Assembly (NCBI GenBank): GCA_018433775.1
Contig: JAHDQN010000056.1
Location: forward strand, 55,503 to 119,502
Length of the DNA stretch: 64,000 nucleotides
Reading direction: 5' to 3'
Source of the DNA: Deltaproteobacteria bacterium
Lineage (GTDB): Bacteria; Desulfobacterota; Desulfomonilia; UBA1062
A program made the position numbers and the translations under genes. Shown here piece by piece: positions 50,627-59,484 of the stretch. Under the pieces are notes generated by a model, which was not told the origin of the DNA, ran no database searches, and saw only the letters and a list, made by a program, of their open reading frames with translations. The first letter of the stretch is position 1; the number at the start of each line of letters is the position of its first letter.

Positions 50627-52138
50627 CTAGTCCGCAATTTCAACCGTGAGCTTCACGATGTTCAGCAGCACCTGTGTGCTGGATGCCATGCTGGCCTTCA
50701 AGCCCATGACATGAAAGCTGTTTTCTGAGTCGAACACAATGCTCGACCCTTTGAGAAATCCGACAAACCGCTCTTTGCCTTCTACGCCATTGACCACGAT
50801 GACCCACTCATCTCCCTTCTGAGCGGTATAGGCAAGATGTCTCGAGTCGGGGGAGAAGGTGGGAATGGCGACTCCGCTATAACCCTTTGACGGCACGCCG
50901 TTGTTCACGACAAACCAGTTGTCGCCCTTTTTCGCCATGTAGATGGCATGCCGGGAATCCGGACTGTAGCTGCCCGCGGATATAAAGTCGTACTTGGCCT
51001 CAGCCTTTCCGTCGCTGACCATGAACCAGTCGTCGCCGTTTTTTGCCATATACATCATCCGACTGGAATCCGGGCTGTAGGTGGGCAGGAAAATGTCTCC
51101 GAAGCTCGGGCCTTCTTTGTTGTCGATGATCGCATGCCACTTGCCGCCGCTCTTTACGGTGAGAATCGAGTGCTCGCCGTCATGGCTGAAGCCCAGGTCT
51201 CTGATGTCCTCGTATTTTTCCCCGGGCTTGCCGTCAACGACCATGCACACCTTGTCGCCGTCAACGGCGAGGTACGCGATGTGCTTCGAGTCGGGGCTGA
51301 AAATCGGCGCGGCCACATTGTCATACCGCGCGTCCTCTTTGCCGTCGCACACCATGAATCCTTTATCCCCGATCTTTGCCGAGTAGGCGAAACGAGAGCC
51401 GTCAGGGCTGAACCTGAACGCCCCGATGAGATCGTAGGCAGGCCCTTCCTCGCCGTCTTTCACCACAAACCACTTGCCGCCCTTACTGGCAGGATACACG
51501 ATATGCTGCGAATCCTCGCTGAAAACCGGGAAGGAGACCTGGTCGTACTCTTTCTGCTCCTTGCCGTTCACCACGATGACCATCTTCTTGCCTTTGACGG
51601 CGGCATAGGCAAACCTTTTTGAATCGCTGCTGAACATCAGATTGCTCTTCGAGGGAATGCCGTCGTATTTCTTGTGCGGCTTGCCGTCGAAAACAACAAA
51701 GTTTTTGCCGCCCTGTTCCGCGATGTATGCCAGGTGCTTTGAATCGCTGCTGAAGATCGGAACGCTCACATTCGTGTACTTTTCGCCCTCATCAGAGCCC
51801 CGCACGATCATCCAGTTGATGCCTTTTTTCGCCTTGTATGCATACTGCTTCGAGTCAGGGCTGAACACCGGGGTTTCCTTGCCGATGGAGTCATAGATCT
51901 TCTGCGGCTTCCCGTCATAGATGATACAGAAGCCGTTCGCTCCTCGTGCCACGCAGGCCGCATGATTCGAATCAGGGCTCGGGATGAGCGATTCCTGATA
52001 AATCAGATAACCCTCGACGGGTTCGATGACACTGGTTATCTCTTCTTTCAGGACGATCTTCTGCTCTGCCGTGGCCGGCATCGGCGCCACTATACAGAAT
52101 GCCACGAACACCATCAGGCCGGTTGCTGTCTTTTTCAT
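50627..52138 (-). CDS. Exported PD40/WD40-like beta-propeller protein, copy 2, 503 aa
   Basis: The signal peptide MKKTATGLMVFVAFCIVA ends with a typical cleavage site after ATA. Some eleven blades follow, each with a DGKxxKxYD strand and a PVFSPDSKxxAY turn (the FSxD signature recurs throughout). It is clearly paralogous to the 35837-37192 gene. ATG 52138 is chosen behind AAGGAG; an in-frame TTG at 52144 is upstream. It is immediately downstream of the FadL-like barrel gene, so it may be a periplasmic partner of the surface-display block. Confidence 0.83.
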   Translation of the reverse strand: MKKTATGLMVFVAFCIVAPMPATAEQKIVLKEEITSVIEPVEGYLIYQESLIPSPDSNHAACVARGANGFCIIYDGKPQKIYDSIGKETPVFSPDSKQYAYKAKKGINWMIVRGSDEGEKYTNVSVPIFSSDSKHLAYIAEQGGKNFVVFDGKPHKKYDGIPSKSNLMFSSDSKRFAYAAVKGKKMVIVVNGKEQKEYDQVSFPVFSEDSQHIVYPASKGGKWFVVKDGEEGPAYDLIGAFRFSPDGSRFAYSAKIGDKGFMVCDGKEDARYDNVAAPIFSPDSKHIAYLAVDGDKVCMVVDGKPGEKYEDIRDLGFSHDGEHSILTVKSGGKWHAIIDNKEGPSFGDIFLPTYSPDSSRMMYMAKNGDDWFMVSDGKAEAKYDFISAGSYSPDSRHAIYMAKKGDNWFVVNNGVPSKGYSGVAIPTFSPDSRHLAYTAQKGDEWVIVVNGVEGKERFVGFLKGSSIVFDSENSFHVMGLKASMASSTQVLLNIVKLTVEIAD

Positions 52139-52355
52139 CACCAAATCTCTCCTTCCAGCAGGTTAAAAGAAATGAGCCGGCTTTTCGCTGCCCAAACACA
52201 AACATCGTGTGCGCAAGTATACCTCGCTGTGATAAAAGTTGCAAGGAAAGCCAGATGATCCAGGGGGACACATGCCACCGGCTTCCGGCCCGTGCCGCTG
52301 TTCTGTGGCGTAACGGCTTACATGCCGATCGTGAAGCCATGGAGTGCCTTATCCG

Positions 52356-54041
52356 TCACCACCGAAAGACCTGGTTCAAGGAAATGACCCATACCGACAT
52401 CTCCTGCTTCATCTCCAGGCCCGCATAGGGATTGTAGACGATGTCGGTGAAGTCGATGGAGTTCATGTTCCTGCTCTCGTTGAACCCCACAAACTTGTCT
52501 TTGAGCTGCACCAGGGTCACGTTCAGGTCGATGGCGGTGGGGTGCTGGATCTGCTTGAGCAGCTCATGCAGATCCTTTGGCTTGGGTTTGGGATGGTCCT
52601 CGATGACAAACCCGACCCCCGCTGAATAGATGTCCATGTCCGACATGGGTACCGGGCCGAAGAACTCGTCCTGCACCGACGTCGGCCTGGGCTCGTATCC
52701 AAGGCGTAAGGCGAGCCTCTTGATGGGCCGTATCTCGATGCCGTAGCTGAAATGCCATGTGTTTTCGAGACCCAAGTCGATATGCATGGCCTTGGGGCTG
52801 TTCATGTATCCCAGCATCCTGGCGAACCTGAACAACTGTATCTTCTGGTCGAACTGGACCTCGAGCGCCGGCCAGGCCTCCCAGTCGGTCCAGTGGGCGT
52901 CGCAGGTGAGCACGAGCTGCTTGATCGGCTTGAGCTTGATGCCGAGCTGCAGGCGGGCCGGCCAGGTCATGGTTACCGTTGCAGTACCCTTTTGGTGGGG
53001 CACGGCCTGATAGGGCAGGTCGAACATGGCGGCGGTGATGATGGTCATGGGGGAGCGCCCGAGCCAGGCAACGGTGTTCTGGAAACGCTGCCCGTAGGTA
53101 AACTTGTAGTCGCCCTCCATGGTCGTCTCCGACTCGCTCTGGTAGCAGGCGCCGAAGGCAAACCAGGAGGTGGGCTCCCACAGAAAACCCAGGTTGTACG
53201 AGGTGGTGAAGTAATCCTCCACCAGCAATTCCAGCTCTGCGGCCTTATCATAGGGGTCCATGCCGCCGCCGAACCAGGGCGGCGGGAGCGTGAGCTCGGA
53301 TATCACGGGGATCTCCAATCCCTCGGTGGATTCGCCCAGTGCGCCGGTGAGCGCCACCATGGTGTTGGGGGTCCTCAGGTTCGACTGAAAGCTGAACAGG
53401 GTGACCCCCAGTCCCACCGAGGCGCCGACAGAAAAGGTATCGGTCAGCCTGTATGCCACCGCCGGGGCCGCCAGCACCATCCTGAGGAAGAACGCCTTCC
53501 TGCCCATAAAGCTGAACGGGTCTCCGCTGTGGTTCTTGAGCCCCACCGCAAAGGGGGCATACTGGCCGAACCCGAAGGTGAGCCGCGACTCGGGCTCGGG
53601 CGGCTTGTAGATGATCCCCATGCCCGCACCTGCCAGATAGGGGATCTCGTAGTCCACGATGGGGATCACCATGTACCCGCTCTGCTGCTCGGCCTGCGCG
53701 CCGTCCAGTGGGTCCCTGCCATCGTTGAACCAGCCGCCGAATGGCGCCCAGGGTTCACCCGTGTCCGGGTCGATCCCCTGGGTGTACGTTGCCTCCCGCT
53801 TGTTTATGGTGAATATCAGCGCATTGTCGAAACGGCTGGCATCATAGGTCGCCAGATGGGCCGGGTTGAAATGCACCGCCAGCCCGCCGCAGCCCTCGGG
53901 ATAGGCGGTTACCGCACTTCCCATGGACGAAGCCGCGGGGCAGACCGCGAGCTGCTCGAAAAGTCCGGCACGCGTTATGCCCGGGCAGATCATCCCCGCC
54001 AGCAGAAACATGCATACAAAAAGAAACCTCCTCAACATCAT
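52356..54041 (-). CDS. FadL/OMPP1-like outer-membrane beta-barrel, 561 aa
   Basis: Signal peptide (MMLRRFLFVCMFLLAGMICP, cleaved near TRA). The mature start has the family-like GSAVTAYPEGCGGLAVHFNP segment, corresponding to the AAxxDAxxxxxNPA motif of FadL relatives. Alternating hydrophobic strands fill the rest and the chain ends in an aromatic residue (FRW) as needed for BAM insertion. FadL relatives take up fatty acids or aromatic hydrocarbons, but distant members serve other ligands. It is the last gene of the operon with the C39 peptidase, 11 bases after the previous barrel gene. Confidence 0.8.
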   Translation of the reverse strand: MMLRRFLFVCMFLLAGMICPGITRAGLFEQLAVCPAASSMGSAVTAYPEGCGGLAVHFNPAHLATYDASRFDNALIFTINKREATYTQGIDPDTGEPWAPFGGWFNDGRDPLDGAQAEQQSGYMVIPIVDYEIPYLAGAGMGIIYKPPEPESRLTFGFGQYAPFAVGLKNHSGDPFSFMGRKAFFLRMVLAAPAVAYRLTDTFSVGASVGLGVTLFSFQSNLRTPNTMVALTGALGESTEGLEIPVISELTLPPPWFGGGMDPYDKAAELELLVEDYFTTSYNLGFLWEPTSWFAFGACYQSESETTMEGDYKFTYGQRFQNTVAWLGRSPMTIITAAMFDLPYQAVPHQKGTATVTMTWPARLQLGIKLKPIKQLVLTCDAHWTDWEAWPALEVQFDQKIQLFRFARMLGYMNSPKAMHIDLGLENTWHFSYGIEIRPIKRLALRLGYEPRPTSVQDEFFGPVPMSDMDIYSAGVGFVIEDHPKPKPKDLHELLKQIQHPTAIDLNVTLVQLKDKFVGFNESRNMNSIDFTDIVYNPYAGLEMKQEMSVWVISLNQVFRW

Positions 54042-54052
54042 GTCTTCTCACC

Positions 54053-55084
54053 TCATAGTACAAAGCTGAACGGGGCCCTGAAGGAGAATGAAAAACCCGA
54101 ACCCGAAAGACTGTAACCGAGAGTGAAAGATAGTGTGGTCTTGTTTGTGGCCTTCCAGCCGACACCCACGCTGAATGTCGCTGAGGCGGCATCTCCCGAT
54201 TCTATGGGTGCCAGTCCCTGATAGCGGTATGTATTGCTGAACTGGTAACTGTAGCTGAACGAGGAGTTCACCGATACCTTGTATGAGAGGGCATAGGCGA
54301 GCCCTGCTCCCACGGATATGGAGTCACCGGTCTCGACCTCGTCGAGTATCAGTTCTTCAAAGACCCGGTAGTCCAGGTCTGTGGCGTCCATGCGGTAGGT
54401 GTAGCCGACGTTCCAGAAGGCCACCACCGGGTCGATCTGTTTGCTGAAGCTGGCTGTGAGGCCGAAGGCATAAATGCCGCTGCCCGTGGAGAGCTCTGTC
54501 TCGGGATTGACCTTGTAGGGGCTCCTGCCCGTGGGCATAACCGCGCTCAGCCCCAGTATGGTGCGCACCTCGCCCGCCTTTGACTTGAACGGCTGAAACG
54601 TAAACCCCGCGGATATGTCGCCGATATCGGTTTCGTCCAGCTCTTCTTCCGTGCCCACCTTGTTGTAGCGGTAGACAAAGGGCACGCTCGTGCTCACGGA
54701 CGCGTTGTCCAGAATGCTGTATACGGTGGTCAGGGTGTGCGTGATGGTGTGGTGCACCTCCCGCTCGATCAGGTACTGGTTGGTTATCCTTTCGTTGGGC
54801 GAATATGAATAGCCCAGGGAATAGTCGATCGCGAGGGTATGTTTGGGATCAAGGGAGTATTCTCTCCCCACCGCCTCGAGCACTTCCTTCTCCTTTTCCT
54901 GCTTCTCCTGCTCGGTGATCTCCAGCTTTCTCCTGGCGCGCCCTTCTTCCGTCAACTCATTGATCCGCTTCTCAAGCTCTTCGATACGGTTCAACAGCTC
55001 CTGTTCCTGACTCTGGGCATTCACGCCGGCAGGGCAGACGCAACAGCACAGCAGCATGACAATGATAACAGCGAGTTTCTTCAC
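54053..55084 (-). CDS. Outer-membrane beta-barrel with N-terminal coiled coil, 343 aa
   Basis: GTG start behind AGGAG. The signal peptide ends near VNA (residue 23). Residues 25-75 form a heptad coiled coil (LLNRIEELEKRINELTEEG), followed by about ten amphipathic strands (LAIDYSLGYSYSPNE, YAFGLTASFSKQ) and the terminal FSFVL. It resembles barrel transporters found next to C39-like peptidases. The coiled coil would sit in the periplasm and could trimerise or dock a partner. It lies between the C39 gene (64-base gap) and the FadL-like gene. Confidence 0.75.
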   Translation of the reverse strand: MKKLAVIIVMLLCCCVCPAGVNAQSQEQELLNRIEELEKRINELTEEGRARRKLEITEQEKQEKEKEVLEAVGREYSLDPKHTLAIDYSLGYSYSPNERITNQYLIEREVHHTITHTLTTVYSILDNASVSTSVPFVYRYNKVGTEEELDETDIGDISAGFTFQPFKSKAGEVRTILGLSAVMPTGRSPYKVNPETELSTGSGIYAFGLTASFSKQIDPVVAFWNVGYTYRMDATDLDYRVFEELILDEVETGDSISVGAGLAYALSYKVSVNSSFSYSYQFSNTYRYQGLAPIESGDAASATFSVGVGWKATNKTTLSFTLGYSLSGSGFSFSFRAPFSFVL

Positions 55085-55147
55085 GTATGGTCTCCTCTTG
55101 CAGTATATAACCTGTCAATCCATGAGTCCGGAGCCCGCTACACGGCA

Positions 55148-55924
55148 TCAATAGGCATTGATGCTCTTGAACTGGTATCTCCTCTCCACATCCTTGTCCG
55201 AGCTTCCGATCGATTCCCTGAACCTGTGCTCCTCGTCAACAATGTACGAACGGGCATGCTCAGGCAGAACATCGCTCGTCCTGATGATGTCGACAAGCCG
55301 CAGATCCTCATCCTTGAGCATGAGCGCGTTCATGGTGATGCCGCCGTCGGTCACGAGAAAGACGATGTTCTGGTCCCACATCTCCTCAAACTCGGCCAGG
55401 GTGAAGCTGATATTGCCCATATACGGGTCGGCAAAGAAAACATGGTCGGCATATATGCCTTTGAACACCACAAAGTGCTTGTACCCGAAAAACTCGATGG
55501 GTACGATGCAGGGCATATCGAGCCCACGCAGGTCTTCGATCTCGGCGGTGTATCCCGCCCCCTTATACCCGAGAACCGTGACGAACCGCTTCATGTCCAG
55601 CAGGGAGAATGCGCGCCTCGCCTCTATCTGATTGATGTCGCCGTACTCCATCAACCCCTGGATCACCTGCTGCTCGGTGAGGTCCTCGCCCAGGTAATAC
55701 TTCAGGATGGTGGCCAGCGCCGCCGACCCGCAACTGTAGTCAAACTGCTGTTTGACGATGTTTTCGTCCTTCAAGACGGAAAACGGTTTGACCTCGTATT
55801 TCAAAACCTGCTGAATCCCCGGCGTGCTCGGATATACCCGCAACTCGTTCTCCGGCACCTCCCTGATCGGGTGAAGGGAAGAAAGCAAAGCCAGCGCAAT
55901 AAGAAATGCTGCCAAAACCTCCAT
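55148..55924 (-). CDS. C39-family cysteine peptidase, membrane-anchored, 258 aa
   Basis: Residues 2-18 are a hydrophobic anchor or signal. The C39 fold shows Gln59 (oxyanion), nucleophile Cys65 in QFDYSCGSAALATILKYY, His150 in FFGYKHFVVFKGI and Asp166 in FADPYMGNI. C39 enzymes cut after Gly-Gly or Gly-Ala in leader peptides, usually as domains of ABC exporters. This one is free-standing with no ABC domain and would act in the periplasm. ATG 55924 is behind GGGAGA. It lies immediately after a GQAG-motif protein gene (32-base gap) and before the coiled-coil barrel gene. Confidence 0.88.
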   Translation of the reverse strand: MEVLAAFLIALALLSSLHPIREVPENELRVYPSTPGIQQVLKYEVKPFSVLKDENIVKQQFDYSCGSAALATILKYYLGEDLTEQQVIQGLMEYGDINQIEARRAFSLLDMKRFVTVLGYKGAGYTAEIEDLRGLDMPCIVPIEFFGYKHFVVFKGIYADHVFFADPYMGNISFTLAEFEEMWDQNIVFLVTDGGITMNALMLKDEDLRLVDIIRTSDVLPEHARSYIVDEEHRFRESIGSSDKDVERRYQFKSINAY

Positions 55925-55956
55925 ATATTGGATTCTCCCAGATTTGCCGGTGCCTG

Positions 55957-56859
55957 TCAATTACCAGGTATCTGGATGCCGAGATGATGAACCGTAATAC
56001 CGTCGATGGCGCACGGGCCGAGCTGTTTCCCGCCGAAGTCCACGTTTTCCACCCGGATGGTTCCCGACATGGGTATATTGTAGAATACAGAAGTGCTCGC
56101 AGTGAGGCCATCGTCATAGGTGCCGACATCGATGGTCATCGGCCTGTTGTCGGCAAAATCGCCGATCTTGAACTTGCCCAGGAACATCCATGACGTGGGG
56201 TCCTCGGGAGAGCCCACGGCGTTGCCCGCCAGATGGATCCCCGTCAGGCTCAACGAGGACGAGGAGGGCTGGGTGTTGAAGGCATATTCCAGGGAATCCA
56301 GCGTGAGCTCTGTCTGGTATTCCAGATCGATGCCGCACTGCCCGCCACCGCGGGAGCCTATGATCAACGAGTCCGATGTCCCTTTCCTCATATTCGACAA
56401 CTGGATGCTGCCGAGATCCTGGTCACAGAACACGAAATTCCCCACGGTGATGGTGCGGGGCTCGACCCATGTGGAGAGGTTCATGAATATCCGCGAATCG
56501 CCCTCTTCGGTGGTCGCGACGTCAATGGTATTGTACGTCCACTCGTCATAGGAAAAAGGGGTGTCCATGGAAAAATATCCACCCTCGCCGTCATCGATGG
56601 TAAAGTTGTTGAACTCCATCCAGTTATGGGGGGTATGATCGGTGTCGGAGAAGCTGTATGAGTCGCGGGTGACCCGGAGCTGGGAACCTCCGATCACATA
56701 GTTGATTCCCGCCTGGGCGGTCACTCCCGACAGGTCTTCGTCATCCACCTGGCACATCTGTGCCCGGGAAAGATCCGGCAGGAGGACGAGACACGTGACG
56801 CAAGAAAAAATGATGAGGCCGGTGGCAAGAAAGCGGGATTTCCGATAAGCCGGATTCAT
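55957..56859 (-). CDS. Exported GQAG-motif protein, 300 aa
   Basis: ATG 56859 is behind AAGGAG. Signal peptide to about residue 33 (ends LSRAQ). Then comes the leader-like motif: DEDLSGVTAQAGINYVIG. The mature part is rich in beta-strand patterns (MDTPFSYDEWTYNTIDVATT, RPMTIDVGTYDDGLTAS) with alternating hydrophobic residues and no catalytic motif. The motif recurs in three upstream genes with different bodies, so this is a shared targeting or processing segment. It is the last of the four before the C39 gene. Confidence 0.75.
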   Translation of the reverse strand: MNPAYRKSRFLATGLIIFSCVTCLVLLPDLSRAQMCQVDDEDLSGVTAQAGINYVIGGSQLRVTRDSYSFSDTDHTPHNWMEFNNFTIDDGEGGYFSMDTPFSYDEWTYNTIDVATTEEGDSRIFMNLSTWVEPRTITVGNFVFCDQDLGSIQLSNMRKGTSDSLIIGSRGGGQCGIDLEYQTELTLDSLEYAFNTQPSSSSLSLTGIHLAGNAVGSPEDPTSWMFLGKFKIGDFADNRPMTIDVGTYDDGLTASTSVFYNIPMSGTIRVENVDFGGKQLGPCAIDGITVHHLGIQIPGN

Positions 56860-57046
56860 ACCTTCATCTCCTTTCTTTCCCGAGGTCTTCATGAGGGCCA
56901 AGGCTTCCATCCAACAACTCTCTCATCGATCGATATATGAATAATCTTGAGAAAAGAAGTGTCTCTCCTTTTCTCCAGACTGCATCTGCTTATCGCATAT
57001 ACGGTAATAACAGCCTCTTATCTCCCGGCCTTCCGCATCATCGAAA

Positions 57047-58066
57047 TCAGTGGGCCCAGATATCCACCCAGCTTCCGTGCCGGATGACAAGGCTGACATC
57101 CTGCATGTAAATATCACCGAGGGTGTGCGCGTCGGCGCTGCCCAGATATGCCGCAGAGTCCAGCCGGATATTGCCGGTGATCGGCCCAGCCACGTCGATG
57201 ATGAACGGGCCTGTGAACAGGATGTGGACTACCGTGACCGGTTGGCCGGCTATCACTGACGCATACACTCCATTCCAGGCAGAGGTCACATCGATGGCGA
57301 CCGTGCCTGCGATCGTGACAGGACCGCCTATCGCGAAATCCTGGATCCCGATGTAGCCGCCCGAATTGGAGGCCCCGATCCAGTCGCCCACTCCGCCGGG
57401 TTCTCCCTGACTGCCTCCGGGCAGGCCGTCGGTGTCACCCCAGGAGAGATAGCCTATGTCAATGCGGTCAATGACAAAGTATGTGGTCATGAAAATACCA
57501 CACCGTGAACCCGGCCTGGGGTTATACAGGTCGACATAACTGACGGGATTGATATAAACCCCGAGGGCGCCGATGTTCACCTCGCCGAGCATCTGGTCGA
57601 GGAAAGGATATCGGCCCAACTGAACGGCGAAGTGCATATGGTCTGCCGTGATCTGGAGCGAACCGAACCCGATGCGCACGAATGTCGCCCCGTTGTAAAC
57701 AGCATACGTCGGGTCGGTCGCGACATCGATGGTAATGGGCTTGAGCATGGACCAAGAGTTGTACCCGTTGTACGTATCTGTTTCGCGGGCCTTGATCCGC
57801 AGGTTGTAGATGTCGAACCCGGTTACGCCGACATAGCCTCCTTCGGGCATAATGGACCACGCGCTGTCGCGCACGCCGTCGTTGTCGCCCCATGCCATGG
57901 TGTCCATGTGGACGTTCATGGTGATGTCGGCATTGATGTTCACCCCGGCCTGGCCGCAGACGCCTGCGAGCAGCGAGTCCGGGGCCGGCGTCATTGCCAT
58001 GAGAAAAACAGGAATAAGTGCGAATAAAATCAGGAGTGATGTGTTTCGCATTGCCTTTGTAAGCAT
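57047..58066 (-). CDS. Exported GQAG-motif protein with duplicated WGD(D/N)DG modules, 339 aa
   Basis: ATG 58066 follows GGGAGG. Signal peptide to about residue 25 (FLMA), then LLAGVCGQAGVNINADI. Two related modules follow: TMAWGDNDGVRDSAW... and YLSWGDTDGLPGGSQG..., each followed by GGYVGVTGF or GGYIGIQDF and an IxIDV strand (ITIDVATDP; VAIDVTSAW). The C-terminus is GSWVDIWAH, identical to the neighbour at 58170. Likely an exported, repeat-built beta-rich surface or extracellular protein. A 12-base-pair hairpin separates it from the upstream paralogue gene. Confidence 0.75.
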   Translation of the reverse strand: MLTKAMRNTSLLILFALIPVFLMAMTPAPDSLLAGVCGQAGVNINADITMNVHMDTMAWGDNDGVRDSAWSIMPEGGYVGVTGFDIYNLRIKARETDTYNGYNSWSMLKPITIDVATDPTYAVYNGATFVRIGFGSLQITADHMHFAVQLGRYPFLDQMLGEVNIGALGVYINPVSYVDLYNPRPGSRCGIFMTTYFVIDRIDIGYLSWGDTDGLPGGSQGEPGGVGDWIGASNSGGYIGIQDFAIGGPVTIAGTVAIDVTSAWNGVYASVIAGQPVTVVHILFTGPFIIDVAGPITGNIRLDSAAYLGSADAHTLGDIYMQDVSLVIRHGSWVDIWAH

Positions 58067-58105
58067 GGTCAGCCTCCCTGAAACTCTCTCGTTTTTTTCT
58101 CAATA

Positions 58106-58135
58106 GAAAGGAGGGTTCCGAAAAACCCTCCTTTC
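58106..58135 (-). terminator. Twelve-base-pair perfect hairpin between paralogous genes
   Basis: GAAAGGAGGGTT (58106-58117) and AACCCTCCTTTC (58124-58135) are exact complements around a 6-base loop. The flank on the minus strand is not a continuous T-run, so full termination is uncertain. It lies between the stop of the 58170 gene and the start of the 57047 gene, where a partial terminator or mRNA-stabilising hairpin would lower or adjust expression of downstream genes relative to the first. Confidence 0.55.
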
Positions 58136-58169
58136 CATGATTACATCGCTATTACATTTACTACTGGAA

Positions 58170-59210
58170 TTAGTGGGCCCAGATGTCTACCCAGCTGCCG
58201 GCAGCAATATCAAGACCGAATGCGGAGATGTAGATGTCACCCAGGGTGCCTGCATTCGCACTGTCCAGAGCGAAAGCAGAGTCGAGTTTCACATCGGCTT
58301 CGATCGGACCGGTCACGTTGATATTGAAGTTGGTCGGGAAGCTGATGTGAACGATTGTGGTCGGGCCATGATCCTTGAAGGGAGCCATCCCAGCGCCTCC
58401 GCCGTACACACCCGTGTCATCGTACACAACGTCGATCGCCACGGTACCGGCCAAGAGGATCGGGCCGCCTATCCTGAGGTTGTCAAGCCCGACATAACCT
58501 GCGGTATTGGTAGCGCCGATCCAGTAGCCCACGCCACCAGCCACACCGGGATTCCCGCCGGGCAGACCGTCGGTGTCGCCCCAGGACACGTAATCGAGCT
58601 GGAACTCGTCGACTATGATGTTGAACTCCAGGTTCACGCCGCAGCCGGCATGAGCATAGATGTCAACATAGCTGTAGGGGCTGATGTAGATGGCCATGTC
58701 ACCGATGCTCACCACGCCCATCAGCTGGTCGAGGCCTGCGGCAGGATCGGTGCCCAGAGCCACGTTGAAGCTCATGGCGTCCATGGTGATCTGGAGGGAG
58801 CCGAGGCCGAAGCGGACGAACGTGGTGTCGGCTACGCCTGCCTTCTCGGCGGTGGCCACGTCGATCGTGATCGGCTTCAGGCCGGTATAGCTGCTCCAGC
58901 CATTGTAGGTGTCGGCCTCACGAGCTTTGATCCTGAGGTTGGTGATGTTGAACCCGGTGACTCCAACATAACCGCCGTTGGGTATTGTCCCCCAGGGGCT
59001 GTAGAGCAGGCCGTCGGCCTCGAAGCCTCTGATACCGTCTTCATCGCCCCATGCCATGGTGCCGATGCTGATGTTCATCGTAAGGTCAGCATTGATGTTC
59101 ACTCCGGCCTGGCCGGTGACATCGGAGAGGGTCTGGTCTGATACCGGTGTCATTGCCATAACTGACAGCGGCAGCAACATGATAGCCAAAAACGTCAATA
59201 CTCTCTTCAT
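58170..59210 (-). CDS. Exported GQAG-motif protein with duplicated WGD(T/E)DG modules, 346 aa
   Basis: Signal peptide MKRVLTFLAIMLLPLSVMA, then SDQTLSDVTGQAGVNINADL. Module 1: TMAWGDEDGIRGFEADGL... with NGGYVGVTGFNITNLRIK and ITIDVATAEK. Module 2: YVSWGDTDGLPGGNPGVA... with TAGYVGLDNLRIGG and VAIDVVYDD. It ends GSWVDIWAH. It is a close paralogue of the next gene. Cys in AGCGVNLEF is single, so no disulphide pair. The strong ribosome site (TTTTTGGAGG) and the hairpin behind it suggest it is the most highly made of the four. Confidence 0.78.
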   Translation of the reverse strand: MKRVLTFLAIMLLPLSVMAMTPVSDQTLSDVTGQAGVNINADLTMNISIGTMAWGDEDGIRGFEADGLLYSPWGTIPNGGYVGVTGFNITNLRIKAREADTYNGWSSYTGLKPITIDVATAEKAGVADTTFVRFGLGSLQITMDAMSFNVALGTDPAAGLDQLMGVVSIGDMAIYISPYSYVDIYAHAGCGVNLEFNIIVDEFQLDYVSWGDTDGLPGGNPGVAGGVGYWIGATNTAGYVGLDNLRIGGPILLAGTVAIDVVYDDTGVYGGGAGMAPFKDHGPTTIVHISFPTNFNINVTGPIEADVKLDSAFALDSANAGTLGDIYISAFGLDIAAGSWVDIWAH

Positions 59211-59484
59211 AACTTAATGCCTCCAAAAATTTATTTTTTGTGGTGCCTGTTACTTACTGTTTTAAGTGTTTACCCAACTGCTTTTTACTACTCGACTTCC
59301 GTTCCTTGGTTTTGGTACCTCCTGTATCACCAGCGCCTGCGCATCACCCCCTTTTCACGATACCTTGTTATCATCACAACCACAGGGGCTTTCGGAGATG
59401 CTCCGTAATTTCCATCTCCCTACATCATTTCAAAACAACTGCATGCAAAGTCCCTGTCAGGTTCATTCACAGTTCCGCTCATGC

